NCBI RefSeq assembly: GCF_027943255.1
Contig: NC_072893.1
Coordinates: 9,362,001 to 9,426,000 of the forward strand
Source of the DNA: Anastrepha obliqua
Taxonomy: Eukaryota; Arthropoda; Insecta; Diptera; Tephritidae
Length of the DNA stretch: 64,000 nt
Reading direction: 5' to 3'
Shown: positions 20,722-32,190 of the stretch, one piece after another
How the letters are laid out: every line of letters begins with the position of its first letter
Numbering within the stretch: the first letter of the stretch is position 1
Translations under genes and position numbers: made by a program
The notes under the pieces: generated by a model
What the model was told of the DNA's origin: nothing
Database searches by the model: none
What the model saw: only the letters and a program-made list of their open reading frames with translations

Positions 20722-22560
20722 CTGTTTGATTAAGGGGTTATATATATTACCTTGTGTTTTTCAAAAAAATCAAAATAAATTTTATTTCTTTATCGTAAAG
20801 TACAATCCCTTGAGAACATTTTCCAAATTTCATAGAGATCTGAGCAATAGATCGAAAGTTACAGCGTTTTAAATTGTGCGTCGTCACGTCCTGAGCGTAC
20901 GGCCTCATGCGGCGCGAAGTGGGCAGTGGCTGCGTCTCACTGCGTCTTTGTCGGCACCAAATCCAAGAAAATCTTTTCTCGGAATCGAAATATACAAGAT
21001 GCGATGTTTTCTCAAAAACCTGCTGTATTTTAGTCATTGTGATTTTGAAAATCAGTTGAGTACAAGCCTCCGAAGCGTTAGCATAAAAAAATCTTGGAAA
21101 TTTTTTCTGTTGCTCGTTTTGCCTTTTTTATTTAAAAAATGAATATTTCCGATAGTAAAGTTGGTCGCAAAATTCGTAAAAACAGTAACCTTCGAAAAGA
21201 TCGACCGAAAAAAAAGGCGGCAGTCGTTTAATCCCAAAACTATTGAAGTGGATGAAAGTAGCTTCAGTTCGTCTCGCAAGAAATTGAAATTCAAAGATGA
21301 TATTCATGTGCCGATTGATCAGTCAGTTGAATATCGGTTTATAAATTTCTTCCAAGTATTTACAGCTCTTTCTCAGTACGTAAAATGTAATACGTGTGAT
21401 GGTTTCGTGAAATTTTCCCCTATCGAAACGCGAGGACTCGGATATAAAATCGCAGTGATTTGTGACAATTGTGAGCAGCGTAAAATAAATGCGAGCGCTG
21501 TTATTGATCGTGCATATGAAATCAACAGACGATTCATAATGACAATGCGATTGCTTGGTTTGGGAGCAGCGGGGTGTGCCAAATTTTGTGGACTCATGGA
21601 CATGGCACCATTTCTAAAACAAAAATCTTACGATGCCATCGTAAAACACATTTACGATACCGTGAAAGAAGTGTTCGACCGTTTTACTAGTTTTGCTGTG
21701 CGTGATGAAATAAAACAAAACGTGGGGGTGAATAAGGAAAATTTGACAGTATCTGGCGATGGAACATGGAAGAAGCGTGGATTTACTTCCTTGTATGGAG
21801 TAGCTTCTTTGGTGGGATATTACACTGGAAAAATCCTAGACATTGTTGTTAAAAGTGCCTACTGTAAATTGTGCGAAGCGTGGAAGGAGAAAATACATAC
21901 TGCCGAATATGAGGAATGGTTTGAAACTCATAAATCTCGGTGCACATCAAATCATTCGGGATCAGCCGGAAAAATGGAGGTTTATAGTATGCTCGAAATG
22001 TTTGGACGTTCTGAAAACCTGCATGGGGTAAAGTACGCCAATTACGTTGGCGACGGCGACTCTAAAACATTTTCCTCTATCAAAAATGCAGGGCTATACG
22101 AGAACCTTGTCGTCCAGAAAAAGGAATGCATCGGACACGTACAGAAACGAATAGGAACACGACTGAGAAATGCAAAAAAAAAATAACAAAGGTTTGGGTG
22201 GCAAAGGAAAATTAACTGGCAAAATGATAGACAAATTGAGCGTTTACTACGGCTTAGCGATTCGTCGAAATTCGGATTCAGTGGACAAAATGAAAAATGA
22301 TATTTGGGCAACATTTTACCACTACGGTTCAACGGATGCTAATCCCCAACACGAAAAATGTCCAGCTGGTGATAAGTCATGGTGCGAGTGGCAGAGAGCC
22401 CTTGCCGCGCTTCCGAACAAGACATTGAAAAATAAAAATCAAATCCCTGAATTCGTCCACTCGTACAAACCTCTGCCCGATGATGTTTTGAAGGTAATGA
22501 AGCCGATTTACGAAGATTTATCCAGGAGGTGCAATGCCAGTGGGACTTGCAGCTTATACA
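20722..22560 (+). mobile_element. Mutator-like (MULE) element, 3'-truncated
   Basis: A plus-strand DNA transposon whose transposase begins near 21139/21161. The 5' non-coding part probably starts around 20722 (ggggttatatatattacc), but I cannot prove the terminus because the right end is lost: similarity stops near 22520 and satellite begins within 60 bp. About 400 bp of non-coding sequence precede the gene, including a GC-rich core at 20880-20960. No 9-bp target duplication can be identified. Confidence 0.6.
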
Positions 22561-22577
22561 TTAGCCTGCATTTTTAA
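21161..22577 (+). pseudogene. Mutator-like transposase, frameshifted and C-terminally truncated
   Basis: Two frames together give about 475 codons. The first, 21161-22186 (341 residues), has a basic N-terminus, a C-x2-C pair in CNTCDG with a second in CDNCEQ (zinc-ribbon-like), the catalytic block SGDGTWKKRGF (Asp about residue 200), YCKLCEAW, a Cys/His block ending NHSGSAGKMEV, and YVGDGDSKTF (Asp about 298). It runs into a stop after a ten-A tract at 22173-22182. One base fewer would join it to the second frame (NNKGLGGKGKLTGKMIDKLS ... LPDDVLKVMKPIYEDLSR). Similarity ends there, so the region expected to hold the final catalytic Glu is missing. An alternative start at 21139 (MNISDSKVGRKIRK) would need another shift at an eight-A run near 21209. 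The family is the insect Mutator-like transposase domain group. Confidence 0.8.
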
Positions 22578-24250
22578 TGTTTTACGTTGTTTAATTTTAT
22601 ATTATTTTATTTTAAAATATCTATCTTACTTCATAACATTTTATTTTATTTTGTTTTATAGTTTCTTTTATTGTTTTTTTTTTTCATTTAATTTTTTTAT
22701 CTTTTTTTTATTAAATTTTTTCGTTTTATTTTTTATTACTTTACCTCATTACTTTACCTCATTACCTTATTATAACTCATTTTTGTTTTAATTTTTCTTT
22801 TTTATTTAATTTCAGTTTTTAATACAGTGGTTTATCTAAGTTTTTCATTTTGTTTTAGTTTAGTTTATTTTATTTCATTTTAAATTATTATATTTCATGT
22901 TATGCATTTTATATTCTTTTAATTTGTACCATCCTTTTTTTTATTGTATTAATTTTGTTTTAATTTTATTGTAATTAATTTGTTTAATTTAATTTAATTT
23001 AATTTAATTTAATTTAATTTAATTTAATTTAATTTAATTTAATTTAATTTAATTTAATTTAATTTAATTTAATTTAATTTAATTTAATTTAATTTAATTT
23101 AATTTAATTTAATTTAATTTAATTTAATTTAATTTAATTTAATTTAATTTAATTTAATTTAATTTAATTTAATTTAATTTAATTTAATTTAATTTAATTT
23201 AATTTAATTTAATTTAATTTAATTTAATTTAATTTAATTTAATTTAATTTAATTTAATTTAATTTAATTTAATTTAATTTAATTTAATTTAATTTAATTT
23301 AATTTAATTTAATTTAATTTAATTTAATTTAATTTAATTTAATTTAATTTAATTTAATTTAATTTAATTTAATTTAATTTAATTTAATTTAATTTAATTT
23401 AATTTAATTTAATTTAATTTAATTTAATTTAATTTAATTTAATTTAATTTAATTTAATTTAATTTAATTTAATTTAATTTAATTTAATTTAATTTAATTT
23501 AATTTAATTTAATTTAATTTAATTTAATTTAATTTAATTTAATTTAATTTAATTTAATTTAATTTAATTTAATTTAATTTAATTTAATTTAATTTAATTT
23601 AATTTAATTTAATTTAATTTAATTTAATTTAATTTAATTTAATTTAATTTAATTTAATTTAATTTAATTTAATTTAATTTAATTTAATTTAATTTAATTT
23701 AATTTAATTTAATTTAATTTAATTTAATTTAATTTAATTTAATTTAATTTAATTTAATTTAATTTAATTTAATTTAATTTAATTTAATTTAATTTAATTT
23801 AATTTAATTTAATTTAATTTAATTTAATTTAATTTAATTTAATTTAATTTAATTTAATTTAATTTAATTTAATTTAATTTAATTTAATTTAATTTAATTT
23901 AATTTAATTTAATTTAATTTAATTTAATTTAATTTAATTTAATTTAATTTAATTTAATTTAATTTAATTTAATTTAATTTAATTTAATTTAATTTAATTT
24001 AATTTAATTTAATTTAATTTAATTTAATTTAATTTAATTTAATTTAATTTAATTTAATTTAATTTAATTTAATTTAATTTAATTTAATTTAATTTAATTT
24101 AATTTAATTTAATTTAATTTAATTTAATTTAATTTAATTTAATTTTATTTAATTTTATTTAATTTTATTTTATTTTATTTTATTTTATTATTTTATTTTA
24201 TTTTGTTTTATTTTACTTTGTTTTATTTTATTTTATTTTATTTTTATAAA
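22561..24250. repeat. AT pentanucleotide satellite block
   Basis: This is simple-sequence DNA. From 22561 to about 22980 it is a degenerate mixture of TTTTA and TTTA motifs. From about 22983 to 24144 it is uninterrupted AATTT (about 230 units). From 24145 to about 24245 it becomes ATTTT/TTTTA with occasional G or C. There is no coding potential; the open frame at 22534-22791 is a low-complexity artefact. The block abuts the truncated Mutator-like gene. Confidence 0.95.
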
Positions 24251-26355
24251 TTTAAAAAAAAATTTTTTTTTTCAAAAGCTACTCATTGCTGCCTACTTTA
24301 CGGCTAAAGTTGATTAATGCATTCGCAAATATTTATTTTGCTTTTGTTGCATGAAATAAATTTCTTTGCAATCCTGCACCGCCACCACAACCTCACTCAT
24401 GGGGCTATGTGTTTTTTGCTATTTTTGGGTCACACCAACGCTTGATAAATGGCGGACAGTTTCCCATTTCCATAATGATTTGTGAGCTCTGAGCTTTTAC
24501 AGCGCGTTTACAAGCGCGTCATTAACAACGAGCGAATCGTAATGAGCGTACGAAGGATTACAACAATGCAACGACTAATTGCCAACTGCAGTGCACATAA
24601 AATTCCACGATGAGATTTTCGGAGCACCAATGTTGACAAAGCCATTATGAAAGCTACCAAGCGGCAATGAATTACAAATGCATTTTGACCAGCTGAACGG
24701 GCGAAAGAGGAGGAGTGCAAAGGGGGCAAGAGAAGTGCAAATAAGAAGGGGCTTCTAACCGTTCTATTATATTTTTGCATATAATTAACTCGAAAAGAAA
24801 TACCGCCAACAAAATGTTTCATAATTTTCTAGTTTGTTTTGCAGGTTTTTAAGCTGTCGCATTTTCGTGCAAAGTCGCCGAATTTCATAGCATGGACTAA
24901 AATTTTTATATTTTCTAACAGTAGTTCAATTTTCACAGTCGGTTTTTCTTAGTGTTTGCGCTGCCTGATTTATTTAAAATTCTAGAGTGGTCCCATATCT
25001 CCAACCCCGATTCGGAAGCACTTGAAGTGCCATTTAATACTTTTGCGACTGTCTGGAGGCTTGTATTGCGTATGTTGGCAACATGAAAAGGCAAAAGAAA
25101 TGGAGGCAGGCAGGCAATGAAATTTATGACAACATTTCCGTTTGTCGTATTTCCAGACATTGCCACCGAGACAGTTCACTTTGGCACATAATTTTTATGT
25201 GGGTAGACCGGCAGTTGATAGTTGGCCAACATCAACTTATAGCCCACTCAATGGGTAGAGGAAATCACACACGCACATGCACACACACACACATGCAAAA
25301 TTTTAAATTTGTCATTTTGTCTCAAGTGTCCAAGTAACCGGTTAAAGGCACCACATTTGCTTCAATCGATTAATAGTTAAGGGTCCCTACTGCTCTGCTG
25401 GGCTTTTGCGTACTTCACTGAATCGCCTGTTAGGTATCGAAAATAAGAGTACATATTTTTTGTAATTTCCCTTCGTTGTCAGACTTCAACTTTCGCTTCC
25501 TGTTGCAGGGTTGTGCAGTTGCAGTTTTACTTCCATTTGTCAGGCAAATTTCCACTTACTTCTGTACAAATATGCAAAATACAAAAAATTTTACCTGCTT
25601 TTGGGGCGAACAGTGCAAATGAATTATTGAATATTTTGTACGAGTTTGTGCCTACATTCACTTGGATGTGTACTCGTATGTGTCTAAAAAAGTGTGCATG
25701 TGCCAAAAAAGTGAAATATTGGACTTCATTTATTGACAGTGTAAAATTTTTTAAAATGGCTTAATGTGTTTTGCAAATTTAATAGCTGCTTCAGATGGGA
25801 ATTTTGTGGCTTGATGGGATTAGTGAACATAATAATGAATATGTTTTAAGCAGGGCAACCCGAAATGTGACTTAGAAAACTTATTTTAAGTACCTCAAAC
25901 ATGCCATAAATTCTAAAGATTTGCTCCAAAAAACTGTTGTAAAACCGTAAGATTTGCTTTTAAACATTTTGAAAATATGGTTAAGGATAAAATGTCCTCC
26001 AGGAAAAAAGGTTTAATTTCGCCAAATCAACATGATTTTATTTCTACCCGATCCACAGTTTCTAACCTACTGTTCTTCAAGAATACTGCATTGGGTCTTT
26101 CTCTCAGAGTTTTCAGGGCAATTTTTTAGATCTCTGACAAAGTATTGCTCTCTATCTTAGTTAATAAGTTAAGTAAAGTAAGTAACTCAGCAAAGTAACT
26201 TAAGTAATTAAGGGCTCCCATTCGAGTTTCTTGCAATATCTTAGTTCACAATTGGCTAATAGGCGATGTCACAATTGAAGGCATATCTTCTGAAGGATTC
26301 TTTGCCCTTTTTTGGGCTACCCAATTGAGTATTTTAGGCCCTCTTTCATTTTAGT
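24251..26355. other. Gene-free interval
   Basis: About 2.1 kb without a recognisable gene or element. Short (CA)n/(AC)n tracts occur at 25264-25296. The 18-mer ttttgggtcacaccaacg lies at 24423-24440. Several frames of 60-100 codons (for example 24508-24822 minus and 25513-25764 plus) lack motifs and are not called. Confidence 0.4.
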
Positions 26356-26357
26356 TA

Positions 26358-27490
26358 TTAGATTGGTGAATACATAAGTTCGTGGACTTTTATTTAAACA
26401 AAAAGCAATAATTATATTAATAAGTTAATCAATTATATTTATATTCACCGTTGCTGTTGCAACCTCTTTGCACCCTCGCCCAATTTGTTAATGACATTCC
26501 GTCAAAAATCGTACGGTCTGCTGTCAAAGAAGTTGTTGAGGCAGTTTTTAAGGAGCTCTTTGTAATCGAAGGTAACGCCCTTCATACGGTTTGACAGGGA
26601 GCGGAAAAGATGGTAATCGGTCGATGCAAGCTCCGGAGAATATGGCGGATGCTAAAGGACCTCCCAAACGAGAACTTAGAGTGCGGCTTTGGCGACTTGT
26701 GGAACATGGAGCCTGGCGTTGTCGAGAAGGAGTATGGTTTGACCATGTCGAGCAGGTCTTTTTAGTCGAATAGCCTCAATCGCGCGGTGTATCTGGGCAA
26801 TGTACAGCTCCCTCGAGCGATTCCCAGTGCGCCATGCTCTTCCAGTCCCACCAAACACATTTCATGATCTTCTTTGGATGGAGATCTAACTTGACTCTCG
26901 GCTTTGGCGTATCTCCTAAAGCCAGCCACTACTTTCTTTGCTTCATATTGATGTATAGGCACCATTTCTCATCGCCCATGACGGTTCGGTACAAAAAGCG
27001 CTTTTTATGACCGCGTATTGCTCGATGGCGGGCGAGATGCTGAGAAGCATCTTTCTTTGTGTTTTTCGTTGACCTCGTGAAACTCCTGGGCTCCAAATTT
27101 TTCGCTAAATCCCATTGGATGGAGGTAATTGAGAATGGTATTATGATCGCAATTAATTTTTTCCACCAAATCACTACTGGTTTGGCGACTGTTCTGCTTC
27201 AAAAGTGATTTGAGACGTTCTTTATCGAATTCAGAAGTCCTTCCGTTTCGGTACATGTCATCGACGTCAAAGTCGCCATTTTTGAACTTTGCGAACCCTT
27301 TTCGTGCTGTAAACTCGCCTATGACACCTTCTCCATATACGCCGCAACTGTCCTGGGCTGTTTGGGCAGCTTTTTGACCTCGATGAAAAGCACGGAAGAG
27401 CTGGTGTAGAAAATTTTGATTTTTGCCTCCTGTGTATTCCATTTCTCAGCCTACAGGACGAAACTACCAACTGATTGACTAACCAGGTTG
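26358..27490 (-). pseudogene. mariner transposase pseudogene
   Basis: A minus-strand mariner. The N-terminus opens near 27442 (MEYTGGKNQNFLHQLF) and passes FAKFKNGDFDVDDMYRNGR and SDLVEKINCDHNTILNYL. It continues in other frames through the first catalytic region MGDEKWCLYINMKQRKEW and SPSKEDHEMCLVGLEEH. The second Asp is in TILLLDNARLHV and the third in STDYHLFRSLSNRMKGVTF. It ends NKLGEGAKRLQQQR near 26456. The 3' terminal repeat is visible at 26358 (ttagattggtgaatacataa) next to TA. No matching 5' end is seen: the 5' side abuts the RTE copy at 27490. Multiple frameshifts make it inactive. Confidence 0.8.
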
Positions 27491-28440
27491 ATTGACCGCG
27501 CCACCGCGCGTAACATGGTAGTAAGTAGAACCAGATTCCAGCATCGGTTCATCGAAAAAGCTACCTGGCTATCTCCAGATCAATCGATGCGATCAGAGAT
27601 TGTCCACATTGTGATAAACGGTTGGCATTGCTCTAATGTGCTAGACGAGTGCACAATGCGAGGAGCCAACATCGCAACCAAGGTTCGCACACGCCTATGT
27701 GTGGTAAAAAATGCGCGTCAACGCACATAGTGAAAGCTAGACGTCGGAAAGCTAAAGTCACAAGAGATAACCAGAAATTTCGCAGCTCAACTCTCACTCC
27801 AACTCAACCAGAACAGTCACCAAACCAACGACGTAAATGAGCAGTCGACAATAATCGCGTGCTGAAACAGTATTTGGATTACACCGACAACAGCGTAAAA
27901 CCTGGTATAGACGGCGTGTGCCGTCACGCCACTGCAGTAAAAGTTGCAGCATACAAAGCCACACTGCGGTCGGGTTTGAGGAGGGAAGAGAGGCCTATTT
28001 TTTGGCGCAAAAATTGGGATGTGGAAAGACAAGAGCTCGAAGAGTTTAAGATGCTAAGCGACAGGGAAATGACCAAAAATTTTTATCAAAGCGTCACGCA
28101 CCGGACCGAAGGTTTTAAGATTGGAACCACTTTCTGTAAAAACAAAAACCACGATCTGGTGACGGCTGACCAAGGCACTCTTAGGCTTGGAGGAATCACT
28201 TCTCCCGGTTGCTTAATGGGGGATTTCAGAAACGTTCATCATTCCCTTCCTGTTATATGAGTCGGAAGAATGGATGATGTCAATGACAACAGATGCGGAA
28301 ATTTTGAGAGCCTTCGAGATACAAATTCTATCTAAGCTCTTTGGCCCCTTCCGCGTTAGTAAGGTAGGGCACCTGTATGAGTTATATAAGGACAAGGACA
28401 TAGTTACATCAATAGACTTGAGCGTATTCAAAAGAAATTT
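27490..28440 (+). pseudogene. RTE-like element with endonuclease end and large internal deletion
   Basis: The plus strand begins in the last part of an apurinic-type endonuclease (RFQHRFIEKATWLSPDQSMR, IVHIVINGW, MRGANIATKVRTRLCVVKNARQRT; 27488-27730). It continues through the endonuclease-RT linker (LEEFKMLSDREMTKNFYQSV, TEGFKIGTTFCKNKNHDLVT; 27859-28190). Near 28240 it jumps to the C-terminal region (ESEEWMMSMTTDAEIL, AFEIQILSKLFGPF, LYELYKDKDI). The entire RT palm is missing. Order and wording parallel the RTE-like copy at 40.06-41.87 kb, and deletion rather than 5' truncation explains the structure. Confidence 0.75.
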
Positions 28441-30062
28441 CTTCTTTTTGCACTCAGATCTTCGAACTTCACTAATCCGATTCCTTCATATAATGCAAGG
28501 TGTACATTAAAAAATTTAAAATCGTTACAAAGTAGAAGAAAGACTTTTAAAATTCTGCTCAGTAAGCTGAACAAAGTAAAAAATCTGATCAATTAAAAGG
28601 TGCTGTCAAAAAGTTTCTTCCCTTGAGAAAATAACCGATATGAGCGCGCACTGCTTGCACACCAGAGACAAGTTAATTGCGAACACAATTTCATTTAGAG
28701 CAGACACACACACACACACACATGCAATCACATGTACCCACATTTAGAGTCAAGGGCAAGCAAACTTGTGTACTTTTGCAAACGTGTGTTTTACTAATAC
28801 ATGCATGCATACTTATACAACAACTATGTATGTACTAAGGGAACTTATAAGTTCATACTGTATCCACACACACACACACTCACACACATACCAAATTCTT
28901 AGTGCAGCTATTGCTTGTGGTGTTCTAATGAGGTCAATGCAAAGAATGCAGACACTTGCAGCAAAAGACAAAACAGCGGAAAACAACAACAAAAATAAAA
29001 AAGCAATAACAACAGTGTTGCTTTAATTCAAGCAAAAAAATAGAAAATAAAAATTGTTTTCATAGTCTTTGTACTGACTGAATGTGGGCAAAGCCATAGA
29101 AGATGCCAAAATGTCCCGGCAAGGACAAAGCCATTAAATGAATTTGGCGAAGCAACGACACGGAATAATGTTGACAGTGGCGAAAAACGGAAGCAACAGC
29201 AAAATGCAAAAGTAGCAAAAAGAAAAAAAAAACTAACAACACCGCAGTCAAGTTAGCAAGGAACGATTCGCGCTTAATGTACGGAATGCCGTTATGGAAT
29301 GCTAGCGGATGAGGGGAGACGAAAGCACAATCAAACGCTCGTGTGCACATCTCTGTATGAGCATTATGGTCGCAGTAGAGCAGGCAAAATACGCAGCCGC
29401 TGCTTACGGATTGCGGCTAAAGTCATGGCAGCCCATTGCAGCATAACAAAAATGACTCAAAAAGGACAATAAACACATGAAGGACACGGCTTACCAATAC
29501 GCTTAGTGCAGCGCTGCTAATGCGGTTGACTTAAGTATACTTTGGTAAAATGAATACCAAAACGAAAGGGAGGATAGTTGCGAAAGAATCTAAAGTAGGG
29601 AGAGAAAAACTAATGCGCAGATCAAAAACTGAAAGTAAACCTATTAAACGGATTTATGTTAAGTCCTATTGTGACAACTGTAAGGTTCATTTTACTTTGA
29701 TCGATTAAATGTGGCTCATTCGAAATCTATAATACTTGAGCATGCAATTTCAGTGTTGTAATGTAAATAGCGGTGGCTTTCCTTCAAAGCAAATGCATTA
29801 AAATGGATCATCTTGATTGTTAAAAGTTGTTTCAATTATAATGCGTTCTGATTTGTATCTAAAAAGCGGTTAGTTGAGAAAACTCGTATAAATGAGGAAA
29901 GAACTCTTAATTAAAAAATACAAAAATATGAAAAATTAAATGTGTAGGCACTCAATAGTACTGCTGAGTTTTCACCACTAATGAAGCACCCAGGGCAAAA
30001 TGCAAAAAAGTAAGGCTTGAAATGTAGCGTTGCAGATTTTCATTGCTTTCCGAGGGAGCAAA
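28441..30062. other. Gene-free interval with (CA)n microsatellites
   Basis: No gene is supported. (CA)n tracts lie at 28704-28721 and 28864-28889. An A-rich stretch at 28980-29060 and 29215-29235 gives low-complexity frames. Nothing else is recognised. Confidence 0.45.
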
Positions 30063-30064
30063 TA

Positions 30065-31342
30065 CTACTGTGGGCAAAAAGTAAGGTGAATTTGGTTGTA
30101 AAATGAAAAATCTTCATTTATTCTTGTAAATCAATTTCATCCCCTTCAAAATAATCCCCTCTCGATGAAACAAGCCAAATAGTCCATTTCCGGTATAGCC
30201 ATCAGCACCTTCTTCGATTCAGCTTTTATCTCCTCAATCGACTCGAAACGCGTTCCCCGGAGTGGTCTCTTGAGTTTTGGGAATAGCCAGAACTCACACG
30301 GAGCCAAATCAGGCGAATACAGTGGTTGCGGAACGATATGCGTGGAATTTTTGGCGAAATGCTCACGAAGAACGAGTGCAGTGTGAGACGGTGCATTATC
30401 GTGATGCAAAAACCAAGAATTGTTGGCCCATAATTCTGGTCTTTTTAGACGAATTGCTTCACGTAAACGACGCATAACGCTCAAATAATATTCCTTATTA
30501 ACAGTTTGGCCAGGTGGAAGGAATTCATAGTGCACCACACCACGAAAATCGAAGAAAACTGTTATCATGACCTTTATTTTTGAACGACTTTGACGTGCTC
30601 TTTTCGGTCTGGCCTCGCCTTTAGCACGATATTCGCTTGATTGGTCGGTTGTTTCAGGGTCGTGAGCTTAAATCCAAGTCTCATCTCCCGTAATGATGCA
30701 TTTGAGCTTGTCCTGAGAGTCTGAAAGCATTGTTTCACACACATCAACGCGACGACTCTTTTCCAATAAATTGAGAGTTTTCGGTACCAAACGAGATTTG
30801 ACTTTTCGTAGGCCCAAATGATCTTTCATAATGGTTTTCACAGATCCTTCTGATATTCCGATCATATCAGTAAGGTCTTTAACAGTCAACCGACGATTTT
30901 TGAGCACTAACTCCTTCACTTTATTGACGTGTTTTCCATCTGTTGATATCGATGGTCGTCCGGAGCGCTCCAAGTCATCAACACGTTCTCGACCCTCTTT
31001 GAAGTCTTTGTACCACTTATAAACATTTTTCTGCGACATGGTCGAATCATCAAATGTCTTCTGCAACATGCTAAACGTTTCCGCAATCGAAATTTCATTC
31101 CGCAAACAAAATTTGATGGCACTTCTCTGCTCAATCAAATCAGACATTGTAAAAATCGAAAAATGCACTCTTGGTCGTTTGGTAAACTCAAGCGTAAATA
31201 TATTACTGATAATGACATTCACATGAAAGTTGGCCCAGATATTATTAACAGTGCTTACAACTCATGATAAAAATAACTAGAGAGAAATTTTAATCCCGCG
31301 AAGTTTGACAAATAATTTCACATAATTTTTTGCCCACAGTAG
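30065..31342 (-). mobile_element. Near-full-length mariner (family M1)
   Basis: The element is 1,278 bp bounded by TA (30063-30064, 31343-31344). Its inverted ends begin ctactgtgggcaaaaa on both sides. It is the most complete of three copies of one family; the others are at 51136-52975 and 54983-56030. Length and structure match a complete mariner apart from a small deletion near the C-terminus of the transposase. Confidence 0.9.
30146..31147 (-). pseudogene. mariner DD34D transposase, nearly intact
   Basis: It starts at the Met at 31147 (MSDLIEQRSAIKFCLRNEIS). The helix-turn-helix region (SMSQKNVYKWYKDF-type block) and ERVDDLERSGRPS lead to the first catalytic Asp in CIITGDETWI, where a single in-frame stop follows at about 30668. 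The frame then continues through ETTDQSSEYRAKGEARPKRA and VMITVFFDFRGVVHYEF. The second Asp is in LHHDNAPSHTALV. The third catalytic position is Glu: SPDLAPCEFWLFPKLK, where the copy at 52.7 kb has CDF. A deletion after MDYLACF removes the GDWKNRWHKCIS block and shifts the frame. A stop, a catalytic substitution and the deletion make it inactive. Confidence 0.88.
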
Positions 31343-31414
31343 TATCAAAAAGCAATAAGACATTATCCAAAATAACATTCGATATTTTACACTTAAACTT
31401 ACTCAATAATAGAT

Positions 31415-32190
31415 AGGCTATGCTTAAGAAAAGGACCTGTGTACTGGTGGAGAAAAGAAATCGCAAAGCTCAGACAAACCTGCTTCCGTAAGTGAAGAAG
31501 GTACACCAGAGCCAGGCGACACAGAGAAGCAGAGCCGGAAGCTGATTATTTCGGGCAATCCTAAAACCACTCAAACAAGCAATCATCGCTGGCAAGAAGG
31601 CAAAACGGGCGAACATCGAAGCGATCTAAATAGCAACTCTTGAGGACTGGGCTATAAAATTGTAGCGGGGAAGCTAATCGCCAACTCCACAGCCCAACAT
31701 CTAGACAGTTACGTTATTAGCAAAATAGTGTATAAACTGCTTCCCACACACACGCTATGCTGTGCAGGAACTGAAACTTCCGAAGTGATGAGATGCTCGC
31801 ACCCTTCACTGTGGAAGAGCTTAAAATCGCGGCAAGAAGCGTCAAAAGGAACAAAGCTCCAGTCCCAGGCGGCATCTCAGCTGAAGTTCTTAAACTTGTG
31901 GCTGAAAGTCGACCAGACGCGATACTTGAGACTTATAATGCATGCATTGCCCAAAGCATCTTCCCCAAGCTGTGGAAAATACAGAAACGCTGATCAGTAA
32001 GGTTAAAGCGGCGACCCAGTGCAACCGTCAGCCTGGCGTTCTCTTTGCATGCTGGACTGCACCGGGAAATTGCTTGAGAAACTCATACCGCGTAAGATTA
32101 CAGCACCTGTTGAGAGTGCGAGAGGGTTGTCACCAAGGTAATCCGACGAGGAAGAATCTATTTTCAGTTCCAATTTCTGGAGTCTGAGCA
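31415..32190 (+). pseudogene. R1/LOA-type non-LTR fragment: endonuclease-RT junction
   Basis: The plus strand reads GPVYWWRKEIAKLRQTC near 31430, the linker between endonuclease and RT in R1-type elements, with broken frames to about 31780. It then gives a clean RT N-terminal block FTVEELKIAARSVKRNKAPVPG (31798-31870) and SAEVLKLVAESRPDAILETY, ending IAQSIFPKLWK. The expected start of the fingers domain follows in shifted frames (CMLDCTGKLLEKLI-like, 32045-32085). The catalytic palm is absent. A loss in KAPGPD (KAPVPG) affects a conserved position. This belongs to the R1/LOA-like lineage by its wording; the clade is an inference. Confidence 0.7.

Noticed and set aside
22534..22791. 85-codon Phe/Tyr/Leu-rich ORF as a membrane protein
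   Set aside because: It is translation of degenerate TTTTA satellite downstream of the truncated transposase; composition alone explains it.
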